Shown here one piece after another: positions 14,152 to 26,600 of a stretch of DNA of 64,000 bases. This DNA comes from Anisakis pegreffii. Lineage: Eukaryota > Nematoda > Chromadorea > Rhabditida > Anisakidae. The stretch is taken from contig JAPYMA010001077.1 of the NCBI GenBank assembly GCA_035041965.1, positions 158,691-222,690 of the forward strand, written 5' to 3'. The notes under the pieces are model-generated. The model had not been told where the DNA came from and did no database searches. It saw nothing but the letters and a program-made list of their open reading frames with translations. The stretch's first letter is position 1, and each line of letters begins with the position of its first letter. Position numbers and translations under genes: made by a program.

Positions 14152-14759
14152 TTTTTTTTCGTGAAGTGAATTTGATGATGAAAGTTCTCACTTAATTTTA
14201 GGTTCAGTAGATCACAACGAGAAGTTTCAAATCCCCATTTCGTCATAACAAAACTTTTCGAAGCGCAATTTTCAGAACTGAAGAACTCCCTCTGTCTCTA
14301 GCATTAGCAATAGGTCAAATGAATTCGAACATAATAAGGTGAAAAACTTATAGTTTTGATTCAACCGCGACTGATGGTAGCAGGATTGAGTTGAACAAAA
14401 TAAACGAAATGCAGTACAATAGATGAATATTAGCATCAATCATTCATTCACAACACTCGCAATATCGATAGGAAGCAAGAATATAAAGATAGCCAGCGGA
14501 ATAACAATAGACTATCAGAAAATGTGTTTTTCGATGAAGTGAAGTGAATGTAGACAAAACTGTTTTTTTGGTGAGTGACTCGCTGGTGACGCAGCACAGA
14601 GAAGATGGCACGGCACGAATGGACGACGATGGACTAGACGAAAACGCATAAATCCATCACAGATACGAGGGAGGATTTACTCACAAGTAGCTTAAAGCAG
14701 CAAAAAAAGACAACTGCGACACGATCATCACACACTTCAGTGAACAGTCATCATCGTTA

Positions 14760-15035
14760 ATTTTGCCTCCTTAATTATTATTATTACAGTTCTGATTATC
14801 ATAACGATTACTGTTCCTCACGTGAACTTGACTTCAATTCATATTTTATCTCTATCATTGTTGATATCATTGTCGTTATCATTATCCACATTGTTCTCAT
14901 CTTATTGCCCATATTATCAGTCTGCTTTGGTATTATCATTACCATAATATTATTTACGGTGTAATATTCATCACTATTATTATTACTACTACTAGTGGAA
15001 TCATTTCTACTATGTTATTATTATTATTGTGGTTG
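14760..15035. repeat. ATT/TAT low-complexity tract
   Basis: Interspersed ATTATT, TATTAT and ATCATT runs, of the same kind as the tract at 6600-6960. No gene. Confidence 0.8.
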
Positions 15036-15483
15036 AACTGGCAGCAGATGAAACTGGTTATTTCGATGGATGAGTGAACGAATGAACACATACACGTAAT
15101 CAAAGAATATGTGAATAATGAACATTATCATTTATGAAATTCATTTCAATGAGTTATTTTGGCATCACCTCATCAGCAATTTCAAAGCATAACGCACACT
15201 TTTTGAACACTTTCAGTTGTGTGATAGAACCAAATATTGATAAAATTCATTCAGAATTTACATCACGATTCTATTTGGTTCTTTGCAAACATTTCCTTTC
15301 GGGTGGTCAGCAGTGGCTGATTGTGAGGGATAATCAACGTAATCGATGAAATTAGTTGAGATTGCGATAGCGATGAACATTTGGATAGATGCTCTCAAAG
15401 AGCAGAACTGAATATTGCATAAAACATTCGGAAGAAAACGTGCTAATTCAGTGCATTAATAACCCGTCAATAATAAATGGAAT

Positions 15484-15799
15484 AGTATAAATGGATTATT
15501 ACTTGTTACTTACACATCGAGCGGTTGTTTTGTTGATCGCGGTTAGCGATCGGCGGAATGCTTATTTTGTAGACTTATGAATATTTATTGGATTGATATT
15601 TGGCTACGTTTAATTGTGCAAAGTATTCACGGCAACTAATTAAATACTCGGTTGTACTCACTTGGCCTGCTCGCCTAGCCAGCGGGGTGGCTACAATCAA
15701 GGCTAAAACAGTGCGAACGGAAACGCGAGCATTGTGGCCAGCAACGTTACAAACGTTTGATAGCCTGGCCAATCCAGGTAATCCAGTATAAATGGATTA
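15484..15799 (+). mobile_element. SINE-like insertion flanked by a 15-bp direct repeat
   Basis: The 15-mer AGTATAAATGGATTA occurs at 15484-15498 and again at 15785-15799, so the 286 bp between look like an insertion with a target-site duplication. The 3' half (15664-15782) has a diverged, inverted copy at 61582-61680. The two share CTAGCCAGCG(G/A)GGTGGC and AAACGTTTGATAGCCTGGCC. The first shared block resembles a Pol III A box (TAGCCAGCGGG, one base short of consensus) and the second a weak B box. The 5' half contains a small palindrome (GATCGC...GCGATC). No transposase frame fits in 286 bp, so it is a short non-autonomous element; a tRNA-derived SINE is my best guess. Confidence 0.6.
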
Positions 15800-15965
15800 A
15801 AACATCTTACGACACTTTTAACAGTAAATTATGTGGGCGAAGTGCATGAAATTTTTGTGCATACAAAAAATCTCAATTCAGTGTGGTTCGGAATGCGAAT
15901 TTATTTGCATTTGCATTACTCAAATAAGAATCTATACATATTCGAACAATATCTTCAGGAGTGTG

Positions 15966-18377
15966 CTAATCACACTTCCTCGCTGTTAATCGACCCGATC
16001 CTGAGACCGTTTCGATTGATCGCGTTATGATCATATTCTCCATTTCAACCGTTAACCTAACTTCCGATGGACATTTCTCTTTGGTCTGAAAGATAGTTAC
16101 AAATTATTTAGCTGCTTTCACTTGTCCACAGTGATCATAAAAACTCATAGATGCTTTTCCTGGGTGAATGGTTCAATGTAAGTGATAATGATTGACCGGA
16201 GGTTTCATGAAAATGATCAGATCTAAATCGATTCACAATCAAAATCTGTCTGCAGCATTCACAACGTCATTTCAGTCACGAATAAAATGACTGTATTTGA
16301 AAGGAACCTTTTGATTGGCAGCAATTCGCGGTCCTATTTCGCACAGAAAACTCACTAAAATTGTTTTCAGGATTGAGATCACTCCTTCGGCTGTACAACT
16401 GCAGATCTTATCCCATAGCCTATAAAATAGCTAGAACTTAAATTTTTTTCCAGTTTTACTCACTTTGGTCAAAAAAGAAGCCTGAAAATGTTTCTAAGGA
16501 ATTTATATACTTGAAAAATTTCTGGCTATTTGCATCACTACTCAACATACTTCTTGGCAGAAGAAATTACATCAAGCAAATGCGTTTTTAAATGAAAATC
16601 TGTTCAACTAATGAAAATGAAAAGAATTTGCCTCAACAAAAATGCAAACACGATTTGATAAGCGAACTCTCTGAAAGGTTCGGAAGCGAGACCTGTAAAG
16701 TGGTTCATGCGTGAAGATTGACGCAGCTGCACTGCGCAGCCAAAATCTCAACGGTAAACGATTCCAAATCGATAACTCGTCAAAGATGATCGTCATTTGT
16801 TCATTTGAATGACGAAGTTTTTGAATCACATCTTCACTTACCTCAAATCAAACTGCGATACATACATTAACTCGTTCGAATCGCTCGTATCAACATTTAT
16901 TATTCACAATTCCACTGATTCGCAAATTTTGCTATAAAACTTATAAGTACTGAAACGTCGATGTGCTGCCATTCGATCAAAGATGAGTTGTTCATACAGC
17001 ACATCAACACAATGAATAATCATCAACTCACCCTGTGCAGAACCTCGTCAGTAAAAATAGCGGCGAGTATTTGATCGAAAAATTCTGTCAACCAAAATGC
17101 ATCCAACCATTCGGTTTCACAAAGCACTAGCATTTGTTTAGCAATCTAAATAACTGTGGATTGGGTCGTTGTGTACAACAGTTGCGAATCACAGTCAAGA
17201 TCATTTAATTTGAACTGAAGTTCAAGTTTATCGTGAAGATGGATATTGTGATTGCCTCTTGAAACACAATATGGCTTTGAAAAACGAATTCGGAAACAAC
17301 ACTGATAATCACCGCTAGTTGGGCTTGTGAATGAAGATCCCAACAATTTTTATCTTTCGATGACGGCAGTCTTCCTTCGCTCAACTGAATCATACGTACA
17401 ATATCAACGTCATTTGGCTGTGTCGATACATCGGTATCACTATCGTGCGATTGCGCTGTTGTTACACACGATGATGAAGCCATTCGAATGACCCGCAGAG
17501 ACTGCAGAAGAATTTCGGCCTAAAACTGCATTATAAAACAACAAATTAACGACGAATCACTTGAAAATTCATATGGTGACTTGAATTTAGAGCGTTTACG
17601 GCTAATTTCCATTTAGGCGAACAGAAGCACTAAAAGCACGTAAAAATTGGTCACAGAGACAGACACCTTGAGTTTCCTTTGTAAGGTTATTTCGTTGCAA
17701 CTTCCGATTATTTGAATGTAAGTGATTGCGCAAGGACATGAGAAAGTCACAATGTACTTGTTTATTGAAATAGCATGCTATAGATATGTATGTATCTGTA
17801 TCGAAGTGAAGACGAATTTCTAGATGATACTTAACTCTTGACGACGATGTTCGGCAATCACTTTACGTGCTTCTGGAAGGCATGACGTGACCTCTGAAAT
17901 GAATGAAATGCTCATTTTTTAATCAGTGATATCATTATTGGACAACACCAAAAGATCTGGACGCTCAAGAAGGTAGTTGGATGGAAGTCGTTCAATGACA
18001 GCTTGAAGAGTTCAGTTTCATTGCTCAGCTACATGTAGGGAAGAATAGGATACTTTCAAATAGAATTTTGATACCGATATTGATAGAGTACATCTGCTGA
18101 ATGATATAAGAAATAGCCATTAATACTACAGATAAGTTTTGAGAGGGTTCAGTTCGGAAAGCTTGCTTAGTAAAAGTTTCCATATGGCGACTCGGTGTGC
18201 ATGTGGTAGTTGATGTTTGACGGCGTACTGCGCCAGCTTCGTCAAGTCTACGTCTGCATCATCCTTCAGAATCTGCTCTTCCAACTGGAACCTACTCGAT
18301 TCAGCCGAATCTCCCACTATTCGACCGATGAAACTAGCTCGGAAATTCTGCGTACGCGCAGAACCTCCAACTGGCAT
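15966..18377 (-). CDS. TBC1D7: TBC1D7-like RabGAP domain protein
   Basis: Exons supported: 18130-18377, 17835-17893, 17313-17519, 17032-17145, 16693-16841, 16359-16419 and 15966-16085. From the third exon on, all phases close. Order and spacing match vertebrate TBC1D7: NFRASF near the N-terminus, LEEQILKDD, the TBC tryptophan in RVAIWKLLLSKL, VRMIQLSEGRLPS, LDAFWLTEFF, LPLRFWLRSAAASIF and LWDKICSCTAEG. The start was chosen at 18377, 10 nt after a TTTTCAG likely used for trans-splicing. In vertebrates TBC1D7 is the third subunit of the TSC1-TSC2 complex upstream of Rheb/mTORC1. Two oddities: the first-to-second exon junction does not close in phase, and the donor of the second exon reads GAG/TTAAGT, a consensus donor with T in place of the invariant G. 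An extra small exon near 17940-18020, an assembly error or a broken gene could explain this. Confidence 0.82.
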
Positions 18378-18387
18378 TCTGTGAACC

Positions 18388-20843
18388 CTGAAAACAGAAC
18401 ACCGCTTGAAGCCATTCCAGAATGCATGTACTTTTCCAGTTACGTTCTCTTGAAATGTTTCATTGTAATGGCAGAGATGTTTTCTTTTAGAATGGGGAAA
18501 ATACACCGCACTGCCGATATCAATATGTATCTGCATCGAAAATCAGCTAGCCAAGTAGATATGGAGACGTGTACACACATGAATTTTTGCACAACTGGAT
18601 ATATACGAGAGAAGCTATTCTTCATAAAATTACCTACGTAATTGAAGAATAAAGATGCTGATTAATACGATATCATACGTTGCGGGAATGTTAGACTGCT
18701 TATGCCAACTGAGTGAATTCATTTTGTGAGTGAATTCCTATGTGTACTTCATCTTGTACGGAGAAAGTAAGTCGAATCTGGCTTATGAAAACCAAATAAA
18801 TTGCTGAACAAAACCATTTTGAAAAGGTAATTTTTATTGAACAGAATAAAATAAAGTTGTTTTTGTATTTACAAATTCAATATGACCATTCAAAGATTGA
18901 AAGGAAAAAACGAGTATTATGTTGATGAGAAAATTTAGCATCACTATTTTTCTAGCATTACTTATTTCCTTCACGATCATTCAACTCATCTCATCTCAGA
19001 AAAATTCTCAAAAAATAAAACTTTTTCAGTCACTTAAAATGAAAACTCATATCCTGTAATATCATATCATTTCTTCGAAAGAAATGAACACAGTCGGAAA
19101 TTTTCTTTCCACGACCACATGTGGGCTGGACACAAAGATTTGTCATAAAAACGAAAAGAAAAATGAGAGAAAGAAAAAAGGAATCGATCTATAATAACGG
19201 ATACTTGATGAGAAGGATAAAATGTCGCGAATAACATTTGATTTGTTCTTTTCGCAACCCCCTCCCTCAATGAGCTAAGTATTTTCATGGATAAAGGAGA
19301 GAAAAACTAGGAACTTTGATAAAATGCACAACACAATGAAGTAAAAAACAGAACGAAAGGGAACGAAACGTCTCAAAAGCGAATACTCATAAGTACATTT
19401 TCTAACAGAAAAGAACAAAAGCAAACAAATAAATCATGTGAAATACTTTCACAAAAATAACGACGGATATTTTTCAATAAACACCATGCAAAAAAAACTG
19501 ACTACAATACATAATTTGCAGAAATCACCAGCATGTGGAAGCATTGAACAAATGAGAAATGAGTATATTTACGAATATTATCAATTATCATTTCATATCA
19601 TATCATATCAATTATCAACCAAATAGGATATAACGCAAGTTCGGTATTAATTACAAATTTTAACAGAACGATTGATTTCCTCATTGCAGCACTATGAAAT
19701 ACGGCATACGGCGAATGAGTAGAAGAGGATGAGTGCACAACACTCAATAGCGATAAAAATTTCCGTTACAGCAAATTTTAAGCGAAAAAAAAAACATAAG
19801 TTTTTGTTTTCTTGTTGCACAAACAGTGGACAAGCACAAAAGAATATGAAGTTATTCTCAAATCATCTATTGAACAGAACGCCTCGATGCTGTCCAGTAC
19901 ATTCATTGATAGGTAAACTTATACAGATGCTATTCTGGTTTCTTGTCACCTCATAATGCGAACGACGAAATCCAAGGGGATTGCACGAGAAGAATCATCA
20001 CCTTTATGCCACATATCTTAGCACACACACACACACACACACATGATGGATTCGCTAAGATCAAAAAGCGTCATTCCAACTGATACTGGACACCAGCCAT
20101 AATTGAGGTTTGATGATAAGGTGAAACTCATACGGATATCGATGAAGGAAAGATTCTCTTCAATCTGGTCGTCACAGTCGACTGAATGATAGAATCACAG
20201 AGCATGAAATCATTGATAGACTCGGAAACATGCGGTATGTTAAGAATATTCGATTGGACAGCTCTGTAAGACAGCAAAATAATACATGTTTCTAAGACAA
20301 TATCGTACTGATCAATCGAGGATGGATAATAATCCTACATTGTATAATAATAAGAATATACAAACAACGCAATGCGAACTATGAGTCATAATGTCCCGAA
20401 TAATTTATAAGATGAAAAGAGGTGAGTGGTTTTTAAAAAAATTTCACGAATCCATATAAAATGGAAACATCAAGAGGAAAACAAGGGCGATAAGAATTAA
20501 CCGATCAATCTTAAAACAAGGGGATGAGATACACAGCAAACTGAATAAATTGATGGGACAAATGAAATTTTTTGAGTATAATTTTAACGCGTTCTGTTTA
20601 AATGAATACTCAATATAATGATTATTTCAGTACGTGTTTGAGTACAACAATTCTTCATGCATACATATTGACGGATGACGCGAAATTTCATGATTTTACT
20701 TTCACTACTGTCGACAGTATGTTTTGAACATCGTTTCACGCATTGTTTCAACTGGAAATGATTCTATTCTAAAATTGTTGCTTATTTGATACAGATGACT
20801 GAATGGTCGATGGGTGGGGTTCCGAGATGGTTCACTTAAAAGG
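18388..20843. other. intergenic, between TBC1D7-like gene and ubc-1
   Basis: No gene is supported. It holds the 3' flank of ubc-1 and the 5' flank of the TBC1D7-like gene, a (TCATA)n-like stretch at about 19589-19612 and an (AC)n run at about 20023-20042. Open frames here are short and AT-rich. Confidence 0.65.
20023..20042. repeat. (AC)n microsatellite
   Basis: About ten AC units in a row in otherwise non-repetitive AT-rich sequence. Confidence 0.95.
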
Positions 20844-22149
20844 TTATGACGAAGAGGGCGTACGTGCTGATGCAACAGCACCAGAAGCGGATGGCATCTG
20901 CGCTTCGTCGTGCTCATTCTCCATCTCTTCGGTGGTGTCCATACTCTCCTTTGTCTCGATCTCACCTTCATTCTCGCCGAAATTCAACCACGACTAAAAT
21001 TCTATCTAACTCATTCACTGGATCTTGATTTGATAAACTCACCACTTTCCTTTGGTTCGATAAATTCATCCTCCACATGGCACAACTTTATACAATGGAA
21101 CTCATTTCTAAGGTTAGTTGTTTGATTCTATATGATAGATTTCGTTCGCTATTTTAGAATGATTTGACTACATACTATCAAATAAAATCAACGAATGATA
21201 ATAATGTATGTGTGTTGCGTTTATTGATGCGACTGATACAGACATCCCCAGCTTATCATCTGGCAAACTGACAGCAGAAATACGCTCACTGACCTGCTCA
21301 ACAATTTGTTGTACCCGCTTTTCGTATTCTCGTCGATTCTCTTGATACAACTGCGCAGCCAAAGAATTCGCCGGACTATTCGGATTAGGTTCATCCAGCA
21401 GTGACTGAATTGAGGTCAATATGGAAGCAACGTCGTACGTTGGCGACCATCGATTCTGGAAGAATGATATCAATTATAACAGTGGTATTGGAATCCAGAA
21501 TCCTTCAACTGCTCTAAATATGGCCGATTGTCTCGTTAAACCATCCAAATTATCAGCGATAATATCACAGACCTGTAGAATATCAAGGCAAATACTTCCG
21601 TCAGCATAAACGTTCGGATGGAACATCTTCGAGATGAACTTCACCGTCGGCGGTTTATTGGGATACTCTTCGGTGAACTCCAATGTCAGCTTGAACGTAC
21701 CGTCTTCGAAAGGTGTATCTTGTGGTCCGAATATAACTGCCTCCCACATTAGGATATTATCCTCCGTTGGTGCACCGCTAACGCCAGCCGGTGGATCCTC
21801 CTTAAAATTTTTAATACTATATCACACCATATGAAGATCAATTTGCTTTTGTTGAAGTGCTCAATCATGCCGTCGTCCTTTTTCAAAAAATAGATAAATA
21901 CAATTAAAAATAATAAATTGTACGAAGACGCCCATAAAAAACGATTAAAACCTCCGTAGCGACTGACTGATAAAAATAAGAATCCATAAGCACTTTATAA
22001 GGAAGGACAACACGAGAAGAGCTGTTAGTTGTAAATAGAAGACAATTGAAAAGAATCAAAAAAGCGAGTTCATGTATCACTCAATGTTAAAATCAAACCT
22101 GCAACTTCTTGAAGTCCCTCATCAACCGCCTACGTGATGGAGTTGTCAT
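20844..22149 (-). CDS. ubc-1: RAD6-type ubiquitin-conjugating enzyme E2 with acidic tail (UBC-1)
   Basis: Four exons (22099-22149, 21573-21800, 21294-21455, 20844-20993), all phase 0, give 196 residues. Residues 1-150 follow RAD6/UBE2A closely: start [45 protein letters not shown], then [20 protein letters not shown]. The catalytic cysteine is residue 88, as in yeast RAD6. After IVEQ the last exon adds a tail of about 50 residues beginning [11 protein letters not shown] and rich in Glu/Asp, as in C. elegans UBC-1; mammalian RAD6 ends soon after this point. Family role: E2 for histone H2B monoubiquitination and PCNA-dependent damage tolerance, with RAD18- or BRE1-type E3s. The start is supported by homology and by a TTTCAG 12 nt upstream. 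Reading on past the third exon's GTCAGT donor gives a shorter non-homologous end, so splicing is preferred. Confidence 0.97.
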
Positions 22150-22161
22150 CCTCTTATTGAA

Positions 22162-23660
22162 CTGAAACGATAAACTTCATTCACAAATTGACAATCACAT
22201 ATTACAATTTCGTATCGACGAATTCAACGTACAATCAAAATTCAACAACAACAATGACTATCACGATACACCATCAACAACACAGAAAAAAATTGAAACA
22301 CTTCAGGAATTTCCCCATTCGCTCCTCTCAAAAACGTTCATAATTACAGAAAAATATGGAAAATATTATAAAAAATCAATAGTTCTATTCGACTGAAAAT
22401 AAAGGCCTTTCCAGAGAGAGAGGAAGAAATATTGCTGAATCAGTGCCTATTTCGAAAAACTGATATCCATCCACAATATGTTCAACATGCATAAAGTTAT
22501 AACCGTGGAACAAAGAAAACTCATTCACACAAGGAATTTCCCACCAAACAACATAATCAATCGTTACCAATCAATCACTGTTCAAAACCGTATATCACAC
22601 AATTACAATACATAAATAGTTAATATCTAAATAACTGTAATATAATATTAATGAAAATTGCACAGATAAGCTGAACAAACAATCGCTCATGATCATATTC
22701 AAAAACAACAATAACGCACAACTGGAATACTAATTCACTGAACTCAGATTTCTCGTTTCCTCCACAAAACAAATAAAATTGCAATGTGTATCAGAATAAA
22801 TAAATAACTCTAGCCTTCAAACATCACTCCGAACGTAACAACATTATCAACAATACCTACCATGAAAATATAATGACAATAATTATGACGACGCAATTCT
22901 TAGACTTTGAATCAGTGAATCAATAAGATTACAATGTAAATATGTAATCGTTTGTTTACACTCGCAGAATTTGTACTTTCACATACATATATTCAAGGTG
23001 AATTAAAAAGAGCCCGGCAGTTTCCAGTTGTCATAAAACGGCAATGAAATGTATAATTACCAAAACGTTTTTCTTCTGAAAATTTGCAATTTATGAAAAG
23101 AGAAAAGTTTTGGTAATTATACATTTATACATTTTCATTGTCGTTTTCTGAGAACTTGAAACCACCATGTTCTTCCAAATTCATCCTATACAATTAAATG
23201 TCCTATCGTTCGTTGCGGTCAGCTGACTGGCTCCGCTCTACTTGCTTCAATCAATATCAAAACCCCAAAAGAAAAACTGTTGCCTGCAAATCCTGCCTTA
23301 AATAAACAGAGAACATGACAGCAAAGAAACCGCTTGCTAACGATAAGAGCTTCAATGACGAATAAAACATTTTGCTGAAATGAATCATCATTTATTTGTG
23401 ATTTGCTATTCATTTGACTTATCATCAGCACCATCCTCATCCTAGTTATTGATACTGAACTTGCATGAAGTCACCATGTAGTGTTCTCTCATCATCGATT
23501 CGATCTGTTTCATTCACCACATACTGAAATTCACACGTTCGAATAATCAATCTTATTTTGCTATTCGTAAGTTATAATGTTTGGTGATTCAACCAAGTTA
23601 TGACTCCAAATTTTTAAAAAAAAATAGAAAGGAAGGGAAGTTATCAATTCGGATTTATTT
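22162..23660. other. intergenic, between ubc-1 and the two-domain gene
   Basis: No exon found. It contains the long imperfect hairpin at 23035-23147, listed separately, and AT-rich flanks. Confidence 0.65.
23035..23147. repeat. imperfect inverted repeat (hairpin / MITE-like)
   Basis: The left arm (about 23035-23074) and right arm (about 23101-23147) are reverse complements over some 40 nt. The shared core includes GTATAATTACCAAAAC. The loop is about 26 nt. The right arm carries a short extra ATGTATA-type duplication that bulges out. No coding capacity. It could be a small foldback element or encode a long structured RNA. Confidence 0.7.
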
Positions 23661-26600
23661 TTAGAAAATCGATCCACTAACCCCTTCAGCTGTATTCGAA
23701 TCATCTGGCACTCGTTCATCTCCACCAATCGTTACCGAATTTGCAGCACTCCCCATCGGCTGTGCTTCCCAAGCTTCGCTACTCTCGAAGACATATTGCT
23801 GTTGTTGGTGTTGCGATTGTTGTGGCTCTTGGTCACACGATAGCAGTCCCATATTGAGTCCAGCCTAGAACAAAGTGAACAAGGAATGGATATACTCATA
23901 AGAAGAAGATTATACGGAACTCAGAACTGCTTTCTTAATCAGAACAGAGAACTTTCAACAATTTATTCTAAAAATTCTTAATTGCATATAAGGGTTCTGA
24001 AGTAATCTACAAATTTCACAAATTGCCCACATCAACAAAAAGTGAAGCACCTGCTCGAAACGATCCAAAAATTGCTCGGCTCTATCCAACAGCGCAGCTA
24101 AACGATTCTGATTCTCAAGTTCTTTGGCTAACGCGAGTCGCTTCAAATGATCCGTGTGATTCAGTACGAGATTATCAAACGACGGCGTTGCTTCATTCTG
24201 CCAACCGCTGCCTGTGCGACCTGACGGTCGTGGCACTAAATTCCGTTATTAATAATCACAACGACAGTGCTATTACTAAACTTTAAAAATTTGGCCATCA
24301 AACCGCATCATCGCTTTTGTAGTATGATTAATATTTATTTTGAAGAAGTAAATATTGTTTAAAAAATTTCAGCCATAACAACTAATCGATTAGCTGAAGA
24401 ATGCAAAATATAGCTATCACATGCGTATGCGTTTATTTACTCATACCCTTTTATCAACTTATCTATATTTGCTCTGTTTCACAATTCCAATGCTGAATTA
24501 ATCGAATGGTTCAGTCGAAGTATAAAACAAATAAAATTTTTTGCCCAAACATAAACATAATCACCTCGTCTTTGTGTTGTATCCATTTCATTTTCATTCC
24601 GTATTGTACTCGTCGAAGCTGAATTTGCAGATGGATGTTTCAGCTTTGATCCATCATCATTATAGGAAATTTTACGACTCGGTTGTACACCAGTAGCTTC
24701 CTCAATAACTCCTACACTACTGTTGACACTAATCCCATCTTCTATCACTGCTTCCTCATATGTCTGGAAGTGACTTTCAGATGATGTTCATTGTAACAAA
24801 TCACAATAATATATGCACGAAAAATCCTATAATTAGAATTTCAGAATCATTTTTGATATTTCTTTTTTTTCAAATCTCTGAAGAGATTACTTTCCACATG
24901 ATCACTTACCCGTTTGCCGTGATTCACTCTTGACGAAACACATTCATCCACATTCATTGTACCCTTCCAGAAATACGTGATAACGGCAATCGAATACAGT
25001 TGTTGTGTTTCAGATCCAGCACCAGCAACTTTCGCCTTACCCGTATAGATTTTACGCACGAATGCGCCGCCACACGTCGCACTGTTATTCTCATACCGTT
25101 TCGCTAATATCTGCAAACAACAACTCTTCACATTGTTCATTAATTTTCCCATTCATTTTAATCGAAATAACTCAAAGAGTTTCACGACATATTATTATGA
25201 ACATTTAAAAAAATCTCGAATCGCAGTTCAAAATTGGCCTGTAATTAAAAGTATTGATTTGTTCTGATCAATTGCACTAAGTCATGCATGCTTTCAAACA
25301 CACCTGAATATCACAAGTCGTCTTCTCATTACCATGTGATGACGCACCTTTCTCAGTTCGGACCACCTCGTTGTTCGCATTCAGCTTATAATACTTTGAG
25401 CAACCCGATGGTTTACTCCAATTATCTAGACCGTCCTAGAAGAGAACACACAACAGATTACATCTCATATGACGGAATAAAATAAAATGCAACGTTCTAT
25501 TGCATACTGCACACACAACATATCTCAATGATTCATCGCTGAAAACGAATCGATATTTCATTTCAAATTCATTCTATTCTAATTGTACTCTATCCTTTCT
25601 ACAATCATAACCCTGAACAACAAATTTTAGCATTAAACCAGAAGTGAACCTTTCTCAGTTCAGCATCCCCTCCAACTTTGACCAGATCGATGACGAACGT
25701 ACCTTGCGAACGATACTTTTGTGGTATTCGATTGCATATCCTTCAAGAAACAACAAATTTTAATTTATGTTCAGATTCAATTCTTAAAATTCGATCGAAT
25801 TTGATGATTTATCTTCGTTCAAAACAATTCAATAAACATTTGATACATTTCGTCAATTTTTTAAACGATTCGCATATAGCAATTAAGATGAGAGTACATA
25901 CTTGCATTTTTTCTTGGAATTAACACTAAAAATCTAAACACCTCATCAGTTAATCGCACCTTACTGTGCTTAATACTTCTATTCGATCACGCGGTGACCT
26001 CATTTGCACTTAATAAATGAAAGAAAGCAAATAATTAGCGCTCGATTCGACACAAATAACAATTCACCATTCACTGAAATTTTCACTATTCATTCACAAC
26101 CAGTTATCGACCGTCAAAGATTTTTCCTTTCAAAAAGAATCTTCTGAAGAATTTTTCTCAAACGAAATTTACGTGAATCAATCCTATGAGCATGGAAAGT
26201 GCTTTTCAATAGAAGGCGAAAACGCTTTGAATTTGTTGAATGAGGATAGGCAAAAGCTGACTCAATTCAGATGACCTTTCTCTCATAAATGGTAATGAAG
26301 GTCATTCGCGAGCAATTGTCAACCATAAAGAATGCGGCTGGAATACACCATATGAAGATCATATAAATAAATATTCGACGATTCACATAGATCCATTGTT
26401 TACACCTAGGTAATAATCACATTTCGACGTATATACAAATATTTAGAACTTTCCAAACAATTCCATTGCACTCTCCAGTAATATCAATAAAAAAGTAATT
26501 ATATCGCTTTCATTCTTGCCACTCAACTACCTTGAAGTTTATGATGCCATCTCAACACTCAACAAACAATCCCTCAGCCAATTCACCGAACTAATCATTC

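Larger units (their letters stand above)
2709..15483. other. gene-poor region of about 12.8 kb
   Basis: No complete gene can be supported. The sequence is AT-rich with many ATT/AAT-type low-complexity stretches. Three small islands look more like exons than the surroundings (5734-6035, 7328-7436 and 13941-14151, all minus strand) and are listed separately with low confidence. They may be exons of one long-intron gene, or fossils. Remaining open frames are short, AT-driven and lack splice context. Confidence 0.55.

Noticed and set aside
18378..18536. Longer N-terminus for the TBC1D7-like protein beginning at 18536
   Set aside because: It reads through a TTTTCAG acceptor and has no match to the family; homology begins just after the ATG at 18377.
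21168..21293. Unspliced C-terminus of UBC-1 reading past exon 3
   Set aside because: A GTCAGT donor and a downstream exon encoding the [11 protein letters not shown] tail, as in the C. elegans protein, give a better match.
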